This document shows positions 50,925 to 62,302 of a stretch of DNA of 64,000 nucleotides, piece by piece (position 1 is the first letter of the stretch; every line of letters starts with the position of its first letter). Below the pieces are notes generated by a model. It did no database searches, was not told the origin of the DNA, and was given only the letters and a program-made list of their open reading frames with translations. Source of the stretch: Amaurobius ferox (taxonomy: Eukaryota > Arthropoda > Arachnida > Araneae > Amaurobiidae); the NCBI GenBank assembly GCA_951213105.1, contig OX578133.1:141105313-141169312 (forward strand). Direction: 5' to 3'. Both the position numbers and the translations under genes were made by a program.

Positions 50925-52110
50925 TTATTAAAATAATTTTTACAGGAAGATGGAAATATACCTGTAAACATGCGCGAAGCCAGAAATTTCCATAGGGAGA
51001 TGTCAAAAGTGAATTTTTTTTTTCAATTTAAAAGGGAAATTTTTTATTAGCAAGTTTTTTTAATAATTTTTAAATTTTCAATTTTTTATTTTAGTTATTA
51101 TGAAATAAAAATGAAGTTTTATAAATAATTATATTAAATAAAAATTAATATATTTTTAATATTTTTAAATCCAATTTTTCATTAACATGCCATAAAGTAC
51201 CCCCCCCCCCCGGGAGTTCTTTAGGATTTATAAATTGGGGAGTGTATAATTTAAAAGAAAAATGGAAGGGGGGGGGGTCGACAGGATACATTGATTTAAA
51301 TCAACATTTAAAATGTTAAAATAATTTTTACAGCAAGAAGGAAATATACCTGTTAACATGCGCGAAGCCAGAAATTTCCAAAGGGGAATGTCAGAAGTGA
51401 ATATTTTTTTCAATTTAAAAGCGAAATTTTTTTATTAACAAGTTTTCTTAATAATTTTAAAATTTTCAATTTTTTATTTTAGTTATTATGAAATAAAAAT
51501 GAAGCTTTATAAATTATATTAAATAAAAATTAAAATATTTTTCATTTTTTTAAATCCAATTTTTCATTAACATGCCATAAATTACCCCCCCCCCCCCGCC
51601 GGGAGTTCTTCAGGATTCATAAACTGGGGAGTGTATAATTTAAAAGAAAAATGGAAGGGTGGGGGGGGGGGTCGACAGACTAGATTGATTTAAATCAACA
51701 TTTAAAATGTTAAAATAATTTTTACAGGAAGAAGGAAATATAACTGTAAACATGCGCGAAGCCAGAAATTTCCATAGAGGGGATGTCACAGAAGCGAATT
51801 TTTTTTTTCAATTTAAAAGCGAAATTTTTTTTATTAACAAGTTTTTTTAATAATTTTAAAATATTCAATTTTTATTTTAGTTATTATGAAATAAAAATTA
51901 AGTTTTATAAATTATATTAAATAAAAATTAAAATATTTTTAATTTTTTTAAATCCAATTTTTCATTAACATGCCATAAATTCCCCCCCCCCTGCCGGGAG
52001 TTCTTCAGGATTCATAAACTGGGGAGTGTATAATTTAAAAAAATTGGAAGGGGGGGGGGGGGTCGACAGGATAGATTGATTTAAATCAAGATTTTAATTA
52101 CTTGGTTTAA
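50925..52110. repeat. Three-unit satellite of about 390 bp
   Basis: ATGCGCGAAGCCAGAAATTT occurs at about 50970, 51358 and 51752, i.e. periods of 388 and 394. Each unit also contains AACATGCCATAAAxTxCCCC with a C-run, GGGAGTTCTT, GGGGAGTGTATAATTTAAAA, a G-run followed by GTCGACAG and GATTTAAATCAA. The C-run and G-run are about 60-70 bases apart in every unit. Confidence 0.9.
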
Positions 52111-52640
52111 AAAAAAATTATTGATTTAAATCACTTATATTTTTAAAAAATTATTCCTTAAAATCAATGACTTTTTTAAATTAATTAATTTTAAACAACA
52201 TGAACATGCATTAATTTATTTCACATTTATAAGTTTGGGTTATATAAAATAATAATGCTTATTAAATTATTACATATTAATGGTTTGCCCATCAATAATG
52301 AAAGGGAATTGAGTTATTTGGGATAAAAGGCTTATGATAAAAATACATATGCTTGGCATTTTTATCCCAAACATATGTATTTAATATATTAAAATTTGTT
52401 AAAGAAAATAGTTTTAACCTTTTGCATACGTTACGTTACAATCAGAATTGCAATATGGTACACAACAATGTACCATTTTTACCGAATTATTTTTTGCACA
52501 ATATTGTTATATTAATGCTATAAAAATCAGTATAATATAATAAAAAATAATAAATATAAAATTATGGAAAAAAGCTTTACCATAAACAAAAATGCACCCA
52601 AACCCTTACGAGTGCATCATTATTTACATTGAAAAACTGG
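52111..52640. other. AT-rich sequence, no gene
   Basis: No ORF or family repeat was recognised. Confidence 0.5.
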
Positions 52641-52929
52641 GAAAGGACAGGAAATAAAAGCGATCCTAGCGGACACTGGAGTGAACTAAGCTGTCGCCCG
52701 TTTTTGGACGAAAATACGCGAAATTTCCCGGCCTTGTATATTACGTAGGCAACGGCTCATGCAACGCGAATGAGAACGATGTATCGTGCAGCATTTAAAA
52801 CGGCCGATGTTCTACGTGCATGAGAACGACATACTGTGCAGCATTTAAAACGGCCGAGGTTCTCACTTATGGTTAATTAGAACTGGATTTTCTGCTTTGA
52901 TTCTAAAAGTTGCGTACATGGAAGCCTTT

Positions 52930-53440
52930 GAGAAGTACGCGACAGCACTACGAACAATTTTCGGATTTAGAGAGAAGTCGCATCATAGGCCCAAGAGAAA
53001 CTGTTTGGTACAACAGACCATCAATCGCCATTTTGGCCGGAGCTATATGGTAGCTCCTCGTTGATGGAAACAGTGAATCAAAGAAGACCTATATAACCGT
53101 CGCAGAGGCCCAGAACCCCCGAGATAGACAACTGCTCGAGAAGGTCGTGTAGTCAGGAGAGGAGCCACATCTACACTAATGGCGGCGCTATCAGCCATTC
53201 GAAGGCATTTGCCATCCCCATGCATCCTGTATCAATGTATATTATTCGGAGATGACTGGCAGAAAATGGGATTAGTTGTGGACGTTCACTGACCAATCAA
53301 CATAGACTGGGCCGTCTGGATTGGTGCTGAGCTCGGTCAGCATGGACAGTGTCTGAGTCAAGTCAAGTCGGGGGTGCAATTCTGGAGCGCCTGGTCAACT
53401 ATGACCGTATCTCCAAGCTGTAAGTGTACAATCATGATCT
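52930..53440 (+). pseudogene. Tc1-type transposase remnant
   Basis: Frames give RRGPEPPR followed by a basic GRVVRRGATSTLMAALSAIR segment, then SLTNQHRLGRLDWC and GGAILERLVNYDRISKL. These resemble the linker and the 'tpeHrraRLeWar' segment of Tc1-like transposases. Several stops interrupt it and the DDE triad cannot be completed. The assignment rests on pattern only. Confidence 0.45.
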
Positions 53441-53713
53441 CTGTAATTACTTGAATTGCTCCAAAAAGGGGGATGAAGATGAGAATGCTCCGTAGGAGTA
53501 TAGAAGTGGTATTAGGAGGTAAGTGAATTCACGAGGAAAAAGTATGACATGCCATGACGTAATGTTCAAAAAAGTAGTCCGAATTCCTCTTGAGACTAGG
53601 GGTCCGCGTCCACAATTTACAGGGATTTTTATAATTATTCTGTTAATCAGTTTACAGTTTATCAAGTGGAGAGATGACTTTATTTAAGTTTCAGAGAGCT
53701 TTTAAACTTTTGG

Positions 53714-53727
53714 GAAAAAAAAAAAAA
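53714..53727. repeat. A-run
   Basis: A homopolymer just beyond the stop of the RT ORF; on the RT's strand it reads as T, so it is not that element's poly(A) tail. Confidence 0.85.
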
Positions 53728-53745
53728 ATTATGTGCTATTAATGA

Positions 53746-55482
53746 TTAGAGTATTGTGGACGCTCTGGGTCTCTTTCTGAACTTCCACTGATGGGGGTCG
53801 TACTCCGGTAAATTGCATATTTCTTCATTGGGTATTTTATTTAGATTTTGAAACATTTTAATTGCTAGTTTTGAGATTTGATTATTAATATTTGTTACTC
53901 CGAAGTCGCTGTGGATGATATCGTTCCTGAGAAACCGAGGGGCTTTCCTGATAGCTCTAAGAGTTTTATTTTGAGCTGTTTGAAGTTTTTTGATATGGTT
54001 TTTTCCTGCGAATCCCCATATAGCAGATCCGTATAAGAGGATGGGCCTAAGTACTGTCTTGTATAGTAATACTTTAGTATTGTAACTCGCGTGGGGGGAA
54101 TGGAGTATGGCCGATAGTTGGCCTCTAGCCGAGTGAAATTTTTTAATTGAGCTTTTGATTTGTGGCTTCCAGTTTAGTTTGGAGTCAAACGTGATACCTA
54201 AGTATTTAGCGTTGTCCACGTAGGGTATGTTGACTTTGTTTATTTGGATGGGGACCGGTTTCTTTTTCTTTTTTACTTTTGAAAAAAGGATACAATTTGT
54301 TTTCTTTTCGTTGATTTTTATCTTCCATTTCCGAAACCAGGCGGAGATGGTGTTTATGTGTTTTTGAAGTCTGGAGCGAATAAGATATTTTTTGGAGTTC
54401 CTGGTGTATATGGCTGTGTCGTCCGCGTACATTGCAAGGTGTGTGTCTGGAGCTCTGGGTATGTCGTTTATGAATAAATTAAACAGGGTTGGGGCCAATT
54501 GTGAGCCTTGTGGGACCCCTGACCTGAGTGGTTTGTGCGTGGAGTGGGTCTGTTTGTAGCGGACGGTGAAAGATCTATTTCGAAGGTAAGAGTTTATTAA
54601 GTGGATTAGTGTGTCTGGCAAGTTGAGCTGAATTAGTTTGTATATTAATACTTCATGCCAAACCTTATCAAAGGCCTTCGAAATGTCCATAAGTAGGAAA
54701 CCAGTTGTAAGGCCGATTTCAAGTCCTTCAGAGATGAATTCGGTAACCCTTAGCAACTGGTGTGTTGTAGAGTGCAAGGGGCGAAAGCCAAATTGTTCTG
54801 GTTTTAAGATGTTATGTTGATCAATGAATTGTTTTAATCGTGTGTGTATTATTCGCTCCGAGAGTTTGCTAAGTGTGTTAAGTAGGCTAATAGGTCTGAA
54901 ATTTTGAGGGAGGGTGTGGTCTTCGCCTGGTTTCGGGATTCCAATGATTATTGCGGTTTTCCATTTTTTTGGGAAGTGTTGAAGTTTAAATATGGCATTT
55001 ATGATGGTGGTTAGATAGTATATTATGTTCGTGGGGAGGGATTTAATGGCTTTGTTGGAAATTAAGTCAATTCCTGGGGCTTTTCTATTTTTCAGCTTTT
55101 TTATCTCTCCAATTATTTCAGAGGGGGGAGCCATTTCAATAGGGTGAGAGGGGGGGTTATTTAGGAAGGTGCATATGGTGTTTGAGACTTCTTCTTCCGT
55201 TTCCGGACAATTTAGATTTGGGTTTTCCGTAAATTGGGCTTCGTAGGTTTCCGCAAGAGCATTTGCTATTTCATTTTCCGATTCAGCTAGTCCACTGTTC
55301 GTTCTTAAGTGTTTAATTCTTCTCCCCGGACTTCTGATTTTTTTCGTATATTCCCAGAGCGAGTTGTCAGTAGGGGCCAGCGATTCAATAAATTTTTTCC
55401 ATTGATGTTGTTTATGTTCCTGAAGTTTGTATTTAACTTGGCTACAGAGGTTGTTAAACAGGGTTTTATGGGGGGGGAATCT
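53746..55482 (-). CDS. Jockey-like non-LTR retrotransposon reverse transcriptase (5'-truncated)
   Basis: One uninterrupted minus-strand frame of nearly 580 codons contains all RT blocks in order: KLKNRKAPGIDLISNKAIK, IIIGIPKPGEDHTLPQNFRP ISLL, EQFGFRPLHSTTHQLLRV, GFLLMDISKAFDKVWHE (first catalytic Asp), LRSGVPQGSQLAPTLFNLFI, MYADDTAIY (catalytic YADD at about 54419-54430), and a C-terminal ILLYGSAIWGFAGKNHIKKL Q region. The endonuclease half is missing, so the copy was 5'-truncated on insertion. The nominal first residues (55483-55506) are flanking sequence. The intact long frame implies a recent insertion. No tail was identified. Confidence 0.88.
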   Translation of the reverse strand, partial: RFPPHKTLFNNLCSQVKYKLQEHKQHQWKKFIESLAPTDNSLWEYTKKIRSPGRRIKHLRTNSGLAESENEIANALAETYEAQFTENPNLNCPETEEEVSNTICTFLNNPPSHPIEMAPPSEIIGEIKKLKNRKAPGIDLISNKAIKSLPTNIIYYLTTIINAIFKLQHFPKKWKTAIIIGIPKPGEDHTLPQNFRPISLLNTLSKLSERIIHTRLKQFIDQHNILKPEQFGFRPLHSTTHQLLRVTEFISEGLEIGLTTGFLLMDISKAFDKVWHEVLIYKLIQLNLPDTLIHLINSYLRNRSFTVRYKQTHSTHKPLRSGVPQGSQLAPTLFNLFINDIPRAPDTHLAMYADDTAIYTRNSKKYLIRSRLQKHINTISAWFRKWKIKINEKKTNCILFSKVKKKKKPVPIQINKVNIPYVDNAKYLGITFDSKLNWKPQIKSSIKKFHSARGQLSAILHSPHASYNTKVLLYKTVLRPILLYGSAIWGFAGKNHIKKLQTAQNKTLRAIRKAPRFLRNDIIHSDFGVTNINNQISKLAIKMFQNLNKIPNEEICNLPEYDPHQWKFRKRPRASTIL

Positions 55483-55507
55483 GGTATTCCTTCTAATACA
55501 GTACAAT

Positions 55508-55731
55508 CTATTCCTTCTAATACAGTATTAAATACAACAACATATCATATATATACTAATGCCACAATCACGAAAAGGTAATTTTTCATTCTGTAAATTT
55601 GATAAGGGGATCTGAATGTACATCACTGAGGACTGCAGTTTTGTCTTCAAGTTCAAGTACGTTTCAGTTGATTGTGGCATTATTATATATGATCTGTTGT
55701 TGTATTTAATAGCGTATTAGAAGGAATAGAT
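55508..55731. repeat. Inverted repeat of two 60-bp arms
   Basis: CTATTCCTTCTAATACAGTA to GCCACAATC (55510-55568) is mirrored at 55672-55731 (GATTGTGGCATTATTATATA to AAGGAATAGATG) with about 90% identity around 100 unique bases. TATTCCTTCTAATACAGTA is also directly duplicated at 55484-55502, where the RT 5' end joins it. Confidence 0.85.
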
Positions 55732-56180
55732 GTTTAAAAATGTTCATTAAAAAATAAAAATAGTCGGTATGAATTAAATTACGACAACAGATGGCAACAC
55801 CAAAAATATTTTGAATTAAAATAAATAATATATTCTATGCTTTATTGGGTATTAAATTTAGTTTTAATATAATCTAAGCATTGCATTTTGCCTTTCAGAA
55901 AATATTTCGCAACTGTTTGTGCAGAATTTTGGCGAAAATTGTGTGCTGCGAAAGTTAACAAAGTGCGGATAGGGCAGAAGATTTACTGACGCTCACCCTT
56001 AAACAAAAGACCAAAAAGATATATACTATATATATATTGCTATAAATAAGTTTAGTAGTTCTATATGACACTATACTCTATGACCCCCTTAATATTATAT
56101 CTTCATGTAACAATTTAAAGATGCGATGTGAAAGTAACGTGCACTATATTGGTATAGGCAATAAGCATAAACAATAAAGC
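55732..56180. other. No feature recognised
   Basis: AT-rich sequence without a gene or known repeat. Confidence 0.5.
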
Positions 56181-56259
56181 TCCGTTCCAATGCCAATTTA
56201 CAGCGGTCCAATACCATACAATATCGCCAAAGCACTAAGTATTGGGGTTGCTAGAAAAT

Positions 56260-56394
56260 ATATGAATCCGAAAGTTTCTTCCACAGCCAGGTGGAGCAAG
56301 GAGCAGACACTAGTGTTTTGGCAGCGGAGGGAATCGAACCCCGGCCTACCAAGTGCAACTCCCGCGCGATAACCACTGGGCTACCACGCCCCGC
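56260..56394 (-). mobile_element. tRNA-derived SINE head (relative of the SINE at 41747)
   Basis: The minus strand reads GGTAGCCCAGTGGTTATCGC (A box), GCGGGAGTTGCACTTGGTAG and GGGGTTCGATTCCCTCCGC (B box). The same order with few changes opens the SINE at 41747-41952. Its body differs. Confidence 0.75.
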
Positions 56395-56399
56395 TAATG

Positions 56400-58290
56400 T
56401 TATTGTGAAATAAATTCTAGAACGTGGATACAAGGCTTTTATTTTACGTAAATAGCATCTATGTTTGGGGTTTCTGTGGAGGTAAAACGGAGCCTTACGA
56501 AAAATGTAAACCCTTTGGGCGCTTATAAAAAATAATTTCAATATTTAGAACTTTGTTTCTAGAAAACATAAAAAATTATTTGTCCGAGCGAGTGTTTTTT
56601 ATTCTTATTTTCATTTTAAACTATAAAATATAGATATAAATAGTAAACAACAAATATATGTACTAGGAAATTTGATATCAAAATCCATATGTCTTATTAA
56701 AAAAACTTTTATAGTTCTCGAGTAATCGTCTGGCCAAATTGAAGAAGATTGTAAATTTTCCATTTCTCAAGTTTGTGATGATTTCATCGCAAAAATCAAA
56801 AGATCTAGCTTTGGTGCTACAATAAGCATAATTTGTAGCGCTTTGAAAGTCCTACAAGTGTATATAATTAGATTTTGGTTAGAACCCTATTAAAAAAAAG
56901 TTTTTTTTCTTCCATGTTTCATACTTTCATTCGAAATATCCTCGAAAGTATAAAAGATAGATATAATTAAGCGACAGAAATATGTATGAGAAAATTTAGT
57001 TTCTAAATCTATATGTATATTTAAAAAAGTTCTTATAGTTTTCAAGTAATCTTCTTGTCCAGTGGAAGCAGTTTTTCAAGTTTGCAATGTTTATATCTTA
57101 AAAGCTAAAAGTGACAGCTATAAACAATAAGCAAGAATTTAATGTTCTTTAAAAATCCTATAAGTGTATATAATTGGATTTTTGGTCACTTTCTTGGTGT
57201 TTGAAGTATAGTGGTTATAATTTCGATATTTTAGTATTTTTACTTGGGTTTTCCAATTGGTGGGAAAGCTGTGATATTTGAAATGCCACGATTGTTGCAG
57301 CTCTGTCTAGTTACTTACTCTTTTGTGAAATATTGGTGCACAAGCACGATATATTTTGTTTTGTTTAAAAAAAAAATAAAAATAGGGATTTAAATGAACT
57401 TGGAAATTCTAAAGATATTTAATGATTGGTGAGGTTTGAACAGAATAGGTGGAAATACACGTATTCAAGTACATATTTATGTGCCCTCAGGCAAGTTCAC
57501 AAGAGTTGAGTTTTTGAATAGACTCATTGAACTTTATTGGATTTTTATCTTACAAAAAATATCATTCACGCAAAGCAATTTCGGCTCCATTAGACTGGAG
57601 CCACAGCCGATAATATTTTTCTGAATTTATCAGGAGTCAGAAGTAACTCACTGCATTATGCAGTGTCATGAAAGTTGCCCTCATCATTTTTAACACTTAA
57701 CAACATAATTGGAAAGTGTTTATGACTTTGTTCATTCATTCTGTCTGTCTGTCCGTTAGCACGATAACTGCTGTAAAAATAACTTTATCAAAATGAAATT
57801 TTAGTATGTTGTTCAGACGGTCTGTGGGACCTATGGGAATATAAATAAATAATATCACCCAATTAGTTTTTTTTTAATCCGGATTGAAAAAATGAAATAC
57901 ATTGAACCCTATGGGACCTAATTTTTTAAACATTTTTTAAGCAAATTTAAAATTCACAAATTGCTTCGAAATTTTTAGGAAATATTCACATTATCCCATA
58001 AAATATATAAAAAAAATTTCAGTAAAATATGTTAGGTAGTTTTTTAATTAAAAATTATTTAATATAGAAAGAAAAACAAATTCAATTAAATTCTGACTTT
58101 TGGGATATCCTCCAGAAAGAAAAGAGATATATATTATATAATAAATATCTTTCTAAAATTTTAATTATTTTGTATATGAGAGAGGCTTCACATTTTAAAA
58201 TAAATTTGGTAGATAACAATCTTTCAATTTTTTTTTAAATTTTATATATTATTCTACATAATATACTTATTTGATGGCATTTTTAGTGCA
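56400..58290. other. No gene recognised
   Basis: AT-rich sequence. CTGTCTGTCTGTCCGTTAGC near 57742 is a short remnant of a dispersed repeat. Confidence 0.4.
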
Positions 58291-58794
58291 CTTTCCTACG
58301 TCCTAGAGCGTTAAAATTTGGTACACAACTTAAATTTGTTGAACATTTTATTCTACAAAAATTTGGTGGATCTTTATAGATCCTACATTTTTTTCGAAAT
58401 GGCCTGCAAACAATTCCCGTTCACTTCTATAAATCATTGTTGTAATATTGTTAAATTTCTGATATGGGCAGTACATGTCTTTCCCTGCAGACTCATATTC
58501 ACGTTCTCTTTCTTTCTTCAATAATAATTTGAGTTTATCTGCACAAAATAACAGCCATAAGTATTTTAAATGACATTAAATTTGCACGTTAAACTTAAAT
58601 TTGGTTCTCATTTGATAGCTGGACTTATTGTCAAAGGTGGCATAGCGTAAACGCGAAAAAACTAGAATATCTCAAGAACGGCTAGTCCTAGAGTAATGGG
58701 GTTAGTCTTATTCTTTTTGTTGTCAAAAATCACGTATAACATAGGAATTTAATTGATATAATTGAGCACACATAGTCTTTTATTCTTATATTTA

Positions 58795-59100
58795 ACGATT
58801 TTTGCGGGCCATTTCGCAAAAATATCCTGTTCCCTTTTTCCGAATCGTACTAGAATAAGCTACAAATGATTTATATGCCAAATTTTGTTAAATTTGGTAT
58901 ATAAATCACTTGTAGGTTATTGAAATATTATACACCAAATTTTGTTAAATTTGTTCCATTAGTTTTTAGCTAGAGTTGATAAAGGCAATTTCTGCCGGCC
59001 ATTTCGCAAAGAAGGCAGATTCTTTTATTACGAATCGTACTATAATCTAATGAAGATTAGGATTTCTCAGAAAAAATATACCTACCAAATTTTATGAAAT
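58795..59100. repeat. Tandem repeat of about 190 bp
   Basis: GGCCATTTCGCAAAxAxxxC followed by CGAATCGTACTA occurs at about 58806 and 58996, with CAAATTTTGTTAAATTxG words between. Confidence 0.6.
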
Positions 59101-59238
59101 TCGGTCCATCAGAGTTCGGTTCAATTAGAGTGGATGTAATATCCTCACAGACACACAGAAACATACACAGATATACCCTTACACACACAGACGTCTTCCT
59201 AAAAATAGCTTTTTCGTTTTTTCGTAGGAGTGCCATGA

Positions 59239-59318
59239 AGTTACAGAAAAAAGCACTCTGATCATGAGAGGCAAGGGGAGTTACAGAAAAATGCACACTG
59301 ATCATGAGAGGCAAGGCG
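59239..59318. repeat. 40-bp duplication
   Basis: AGTTACAGAAAAAxGCACxC followed by TGATCATGAGAGGCAAGG occurs at 59239 and 59279. Confidence 0.85.
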
Positions 59319-59449
59319 ACTCATGTTAATCAAGCACCCCGAAAGGAACAGAAAACTACTACGTCCACATCGTTGTTCCTGGGTAGTGCTAAAAGTAGTT
59401 TTGAACCGTTTTCTAAACAGAAGTCAACAGTTGTCGCTGAAGTGAACAG

Positions 59450-59875
59450 TTAGTGGGGGAAGGGGGTAATTTTAGTATCATTGGATAATTTTTTTTAAAA
59501 TATTGAACACGTAATTTTTTATTTTCTTATCCGAAGTGTATTTCTCGAGACATTCCCATTTTTAAACGTTTGTGTCCCACTTCCGTTTTTCTCGATTATA
59601 GCGCAGTTTGTGGGAGCAAAAATCGTAGGTCAAATGTACGCAATTTTTTCTGGAGAATCCAAATCTGCAATAAAAATTGGGGGTTCCCATTGAAAATTTC
59701 AAAGTTACCCCACCCCCTCCCCCCCAGGAGGGAGAAAGGGGGGGGGGGTCAATTTTGGTATCATTGGATAGCTTTTCTAAAAATATTGAATACGTGTTTT
59801 TTTATTTTTTTATCCAAAGTATATTTTTCGAGATAATGCGCCGTTCCGGAACTTTCTGGACACCCTGTATATGAT
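59450..59875. repeat. Duplicated unit of about 265 bp ending in a transposon-like terminus
   Basis: TAGTATCATTGGATAATTTT to ATTTTCTTATCCGAAGTGTA (first copy, 59473) is repeated from 59754. The second copy ends GGAACTTTCTGGACACCCTG TA, which resembles a mariner-type end. C- and G-runs lie between the copies. Confidence 0.55.
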
Positions 59876-59923
59876 TCCCTCAAGGATGTTTTGAAAGTTA
59901 TTGTCTTACAAGCAGCAGTTTTA

Positions 59924-60203
59924 GACAGAGAGAGATAACTGAGTGATTAAGTCACTGGGGTTGTACCCGGAGGACCCTAGTTCGATTTCCGGCTTTGCCT
60001 AAACTGTCCCCGTGTAGGAGCATGTTAAATTTGTGGGTTTGAAAGTCTTACCGAGCGGTTGGTAGCAAGGGAAGGAGGGTCGATCCCTGTGGATGTCGCC
60101 CCACTGGGTTCCAGTCCAAATTAGATGTCACTATCCCGGCGATCTAAACAGATATCTTACACCTTCGGGTAGGTCGGACGGTCTGGGATGAAAGAAAGAA
60201 GTC
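59924..60203 (+). mobile_element. tRNA-derived SINE (copy B) with target-site duplication
   Basis: A-box-like GATAACTGAGTGATTAAGTC and B-box-like AGTTCGATTTCCGGC open the element; it ends near GGACGGTCTGGGATG. AGCAGTTTTA flanks it at 59914-59923 and 60204-60213. The flanking bases on both sides match those of the copy at 22509-22784 in inverted orientation (about 59877-60249 overall). Confidence 0.85.
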
Positions 60204-60249
60204 AGCAGTTTTATTTCTTGTACGATAAATATTTTTAATCTTTTTAGGC

Positions 60250-61600
60250 CTGCGCCACTCTAGTTTAGTTCTTATAAAGCTTGAGCTCTTTGATTTCTAA
60301 ACTCACTCCTTTCTTGACATACCAGATGCCATAGGCTACTCACTGCATTTTCTCCCTTCAAGGAGCAATTAGGGGGTTGAAAGTCATAGACGAACTATAT
60401 ATGTCTATGCTGAAAGTTAAGCGTGGGCTTGTAGCGTTGCCACTGATAGAGGTAGCGCTTGTAGTCCCCCTTGCAAGAATTCGTCACGTTATGCCCTCCA
60501 TATTATTGATTACCCACTCCAGACCCAGATATGGTCGGTGGGATCTCTATAGAGGTTTCCCGGTGGGTCGGGCCCATTGCATTTAATTTTTTTATTAATG
60601 TGTAGGATGGGCATAAAGGGGTGATCATGCCCCGTTTTTCCTGGGCCAATCTCGGAGCTAGTATCCAGGCCTGCCGTACACCTACTGAGGGTAAAAAATG
60701 ATAAAGTTGCAAAACAATAAAATCAAAAACTGGAGGTATGATATGTAATGAAACCTTAAGATTTCGTAACATATAAATTTATAAGAATCTGGATGTCCAT
60801 ACTACCATGTGAGTAAGATATGTAAAAACAAATTTCATTAAAAAACATAAACGTGTAAATGAAGGGCTTAGAGCACCAACATGACTAGTGACAGTTTTTG
60901 CCAAACTGGGACCTTTTCCATCAAATAACATCTAACTTGTATACAGCAATTTCTGGAAAAATCCAATTTTTGTTAAAATTATAGCATTGTCATGTTTCAC
61001 CAATCCCTTTAAATGAAAGATCTAATATATAGTATTTAATTCAGAAGCACCTATCAGTACAATTTCATAGAATGTGATGCGCAGAGCCATTATAACATAT
61101 ATACTTAACAGTGTTGCACTTAAATGAAAATCTGGATGTTTAATATAGTATGCAGGTCTTTCAGCAGTTTGGGGATTTTTCATGCAAAAAAAAAAATTTG
61201 CTGTTTTAATTTAAATTTATCCATGAGAAATAAGTACATTTATATTTAATTACAAATTGAAATATAACCTTTAGGAATAGCCCAAAAATATTGCATTATT
61301 TTTTCATCACAAACCAAAATGAAACCTTTATTAACAGAACCAAAACAGAATGTCATTGCCTTCAACACCACAAACATCATTCTTCTGAGACCACACCAGT
61401 TGAACATATGCCAAGTCCTCCTACAAAAAGCAACCATTTTCCAAAAGATTCCTACGAATCCGATATGTTCTATTTTCTCATAATTTATAACTAAAATGAC
61501 TTGGTGCCGTTGGCTGCCAAATGTTCGGTGCTCACCAGGAATAAAGCTGCCCACGAAGTTTGCAGCTTTAAATGGAATGAATGACACTTGTACCTCGGCA
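60250..61600. other. No gene recognised
   Basis: Short frames at 60377, 60503, 61246 and 61291 overlap on opposite strands and have no motif. Confidence 0.4.
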
Positions 61601-61619
61601 CTGGTATACAGAATCGAGG

Positions 61620-61860
61620 AGTAATTACAGATGTCTCTTTAGGTAGACCAAATAAGTCATCTCTACTTCGTGGTTATCATTCATAGTTATTACTGGAAGG
61701 AGACAACTATTTTTTGGAAATGCCAATCCCATGACTGTAAATATTCAGTTTCTCTTTTAATTAGGTGGTCAGTTGAAACAGTTCTAGTATCCAGGTGTTT
61801 TTGGCATTAACGTAAATATGTTTACTGAGAGTAAAATGGAGCTTGGTTTTAATGAGTGAT
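61620..61860 (-). mobile_element. Fragment related to the 1.85-kb hAT element (inverted)
   Basis: GAGTAATTACAGAT, CCAAATAAGTCATCTCTACT TCGTGGT and GCATTAACGTAAATATGTTTAC match 21590-21800 in reverse order and strand. Confidence 0.65.
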
Positions 61861-62059
61861 TTAAATAATATCTTTCTTCTTTTGGCTAAGGTTAATGATT
61901 TTTACCCTTCGATTAATTTTACTGTTGAGTATGAATCCAAATGTTCTTTGCCATTCCTTGATGTTCTGGTTACCCGTTCCGCTTTTGGTTTTTACATTTC
62001 TGTTTTCCGTAAACCATCTTTTACCAACTCCTGTATCCCAGCTAATTCTTATCATCCTA
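61860..62059 (+). pseudogene. Penelope-like RT fragment
   Basis: The frame reads VNDFYPSINFTVEYESKCSL then PFLDVLVTRSAFGFYISVFR KPSFTNSCIP. 'LPFLDVLV...VYRKPTFT' is a hallmark of Penelope-like RTs (and related RTs). The fragment is cut at 62059/62060, exactly at the 3' end of a Helitron. Confidence 0.7.
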
Positions 62060-62302
62060 CTAGCAGCATACCCGTTCTTCGTACGGAGTATATAATATAA
62101 AGAAACTTAAAAATCTCAATCATGTGCAAATGCCTATAGTATACTAAATGACATTTTTAATCAAAATATTTTGTTAAAATATTTAATACAATGCTCCTAA
62201 AAAGAAGTTTAAGAATCTTTGTTCTCACTATACAAAATTATCTTCATTGTCAGTTCTGAAGAATAAAAAATCCTGGTCCCTTCTGTAAGCAAGTTTACAA
62301 AA
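62060..62302 (-). mobile_element. Helitron 3' end (copy 7, truncated)
   Basis: CTAGCAGCATACCCGTTCTT CGTACGGAG marks the reversed 3' terminus. Similarity continues to GGTCCCTTCTGTAAGCAAGT at about 62298 and then stops, so the 5' part is lost. Confidence 0.75.

Noticed and set aside
53043..53225. Minus-strand ORF near the Tc1 remnant
   Set aside because: It is antisense to the basic linker of the Tc1-type frame.
59057..59314. 85-codon minus ORF
   Set aside because: It consists of the 40-bp duplication and an (AC)-rich tract; no motif.
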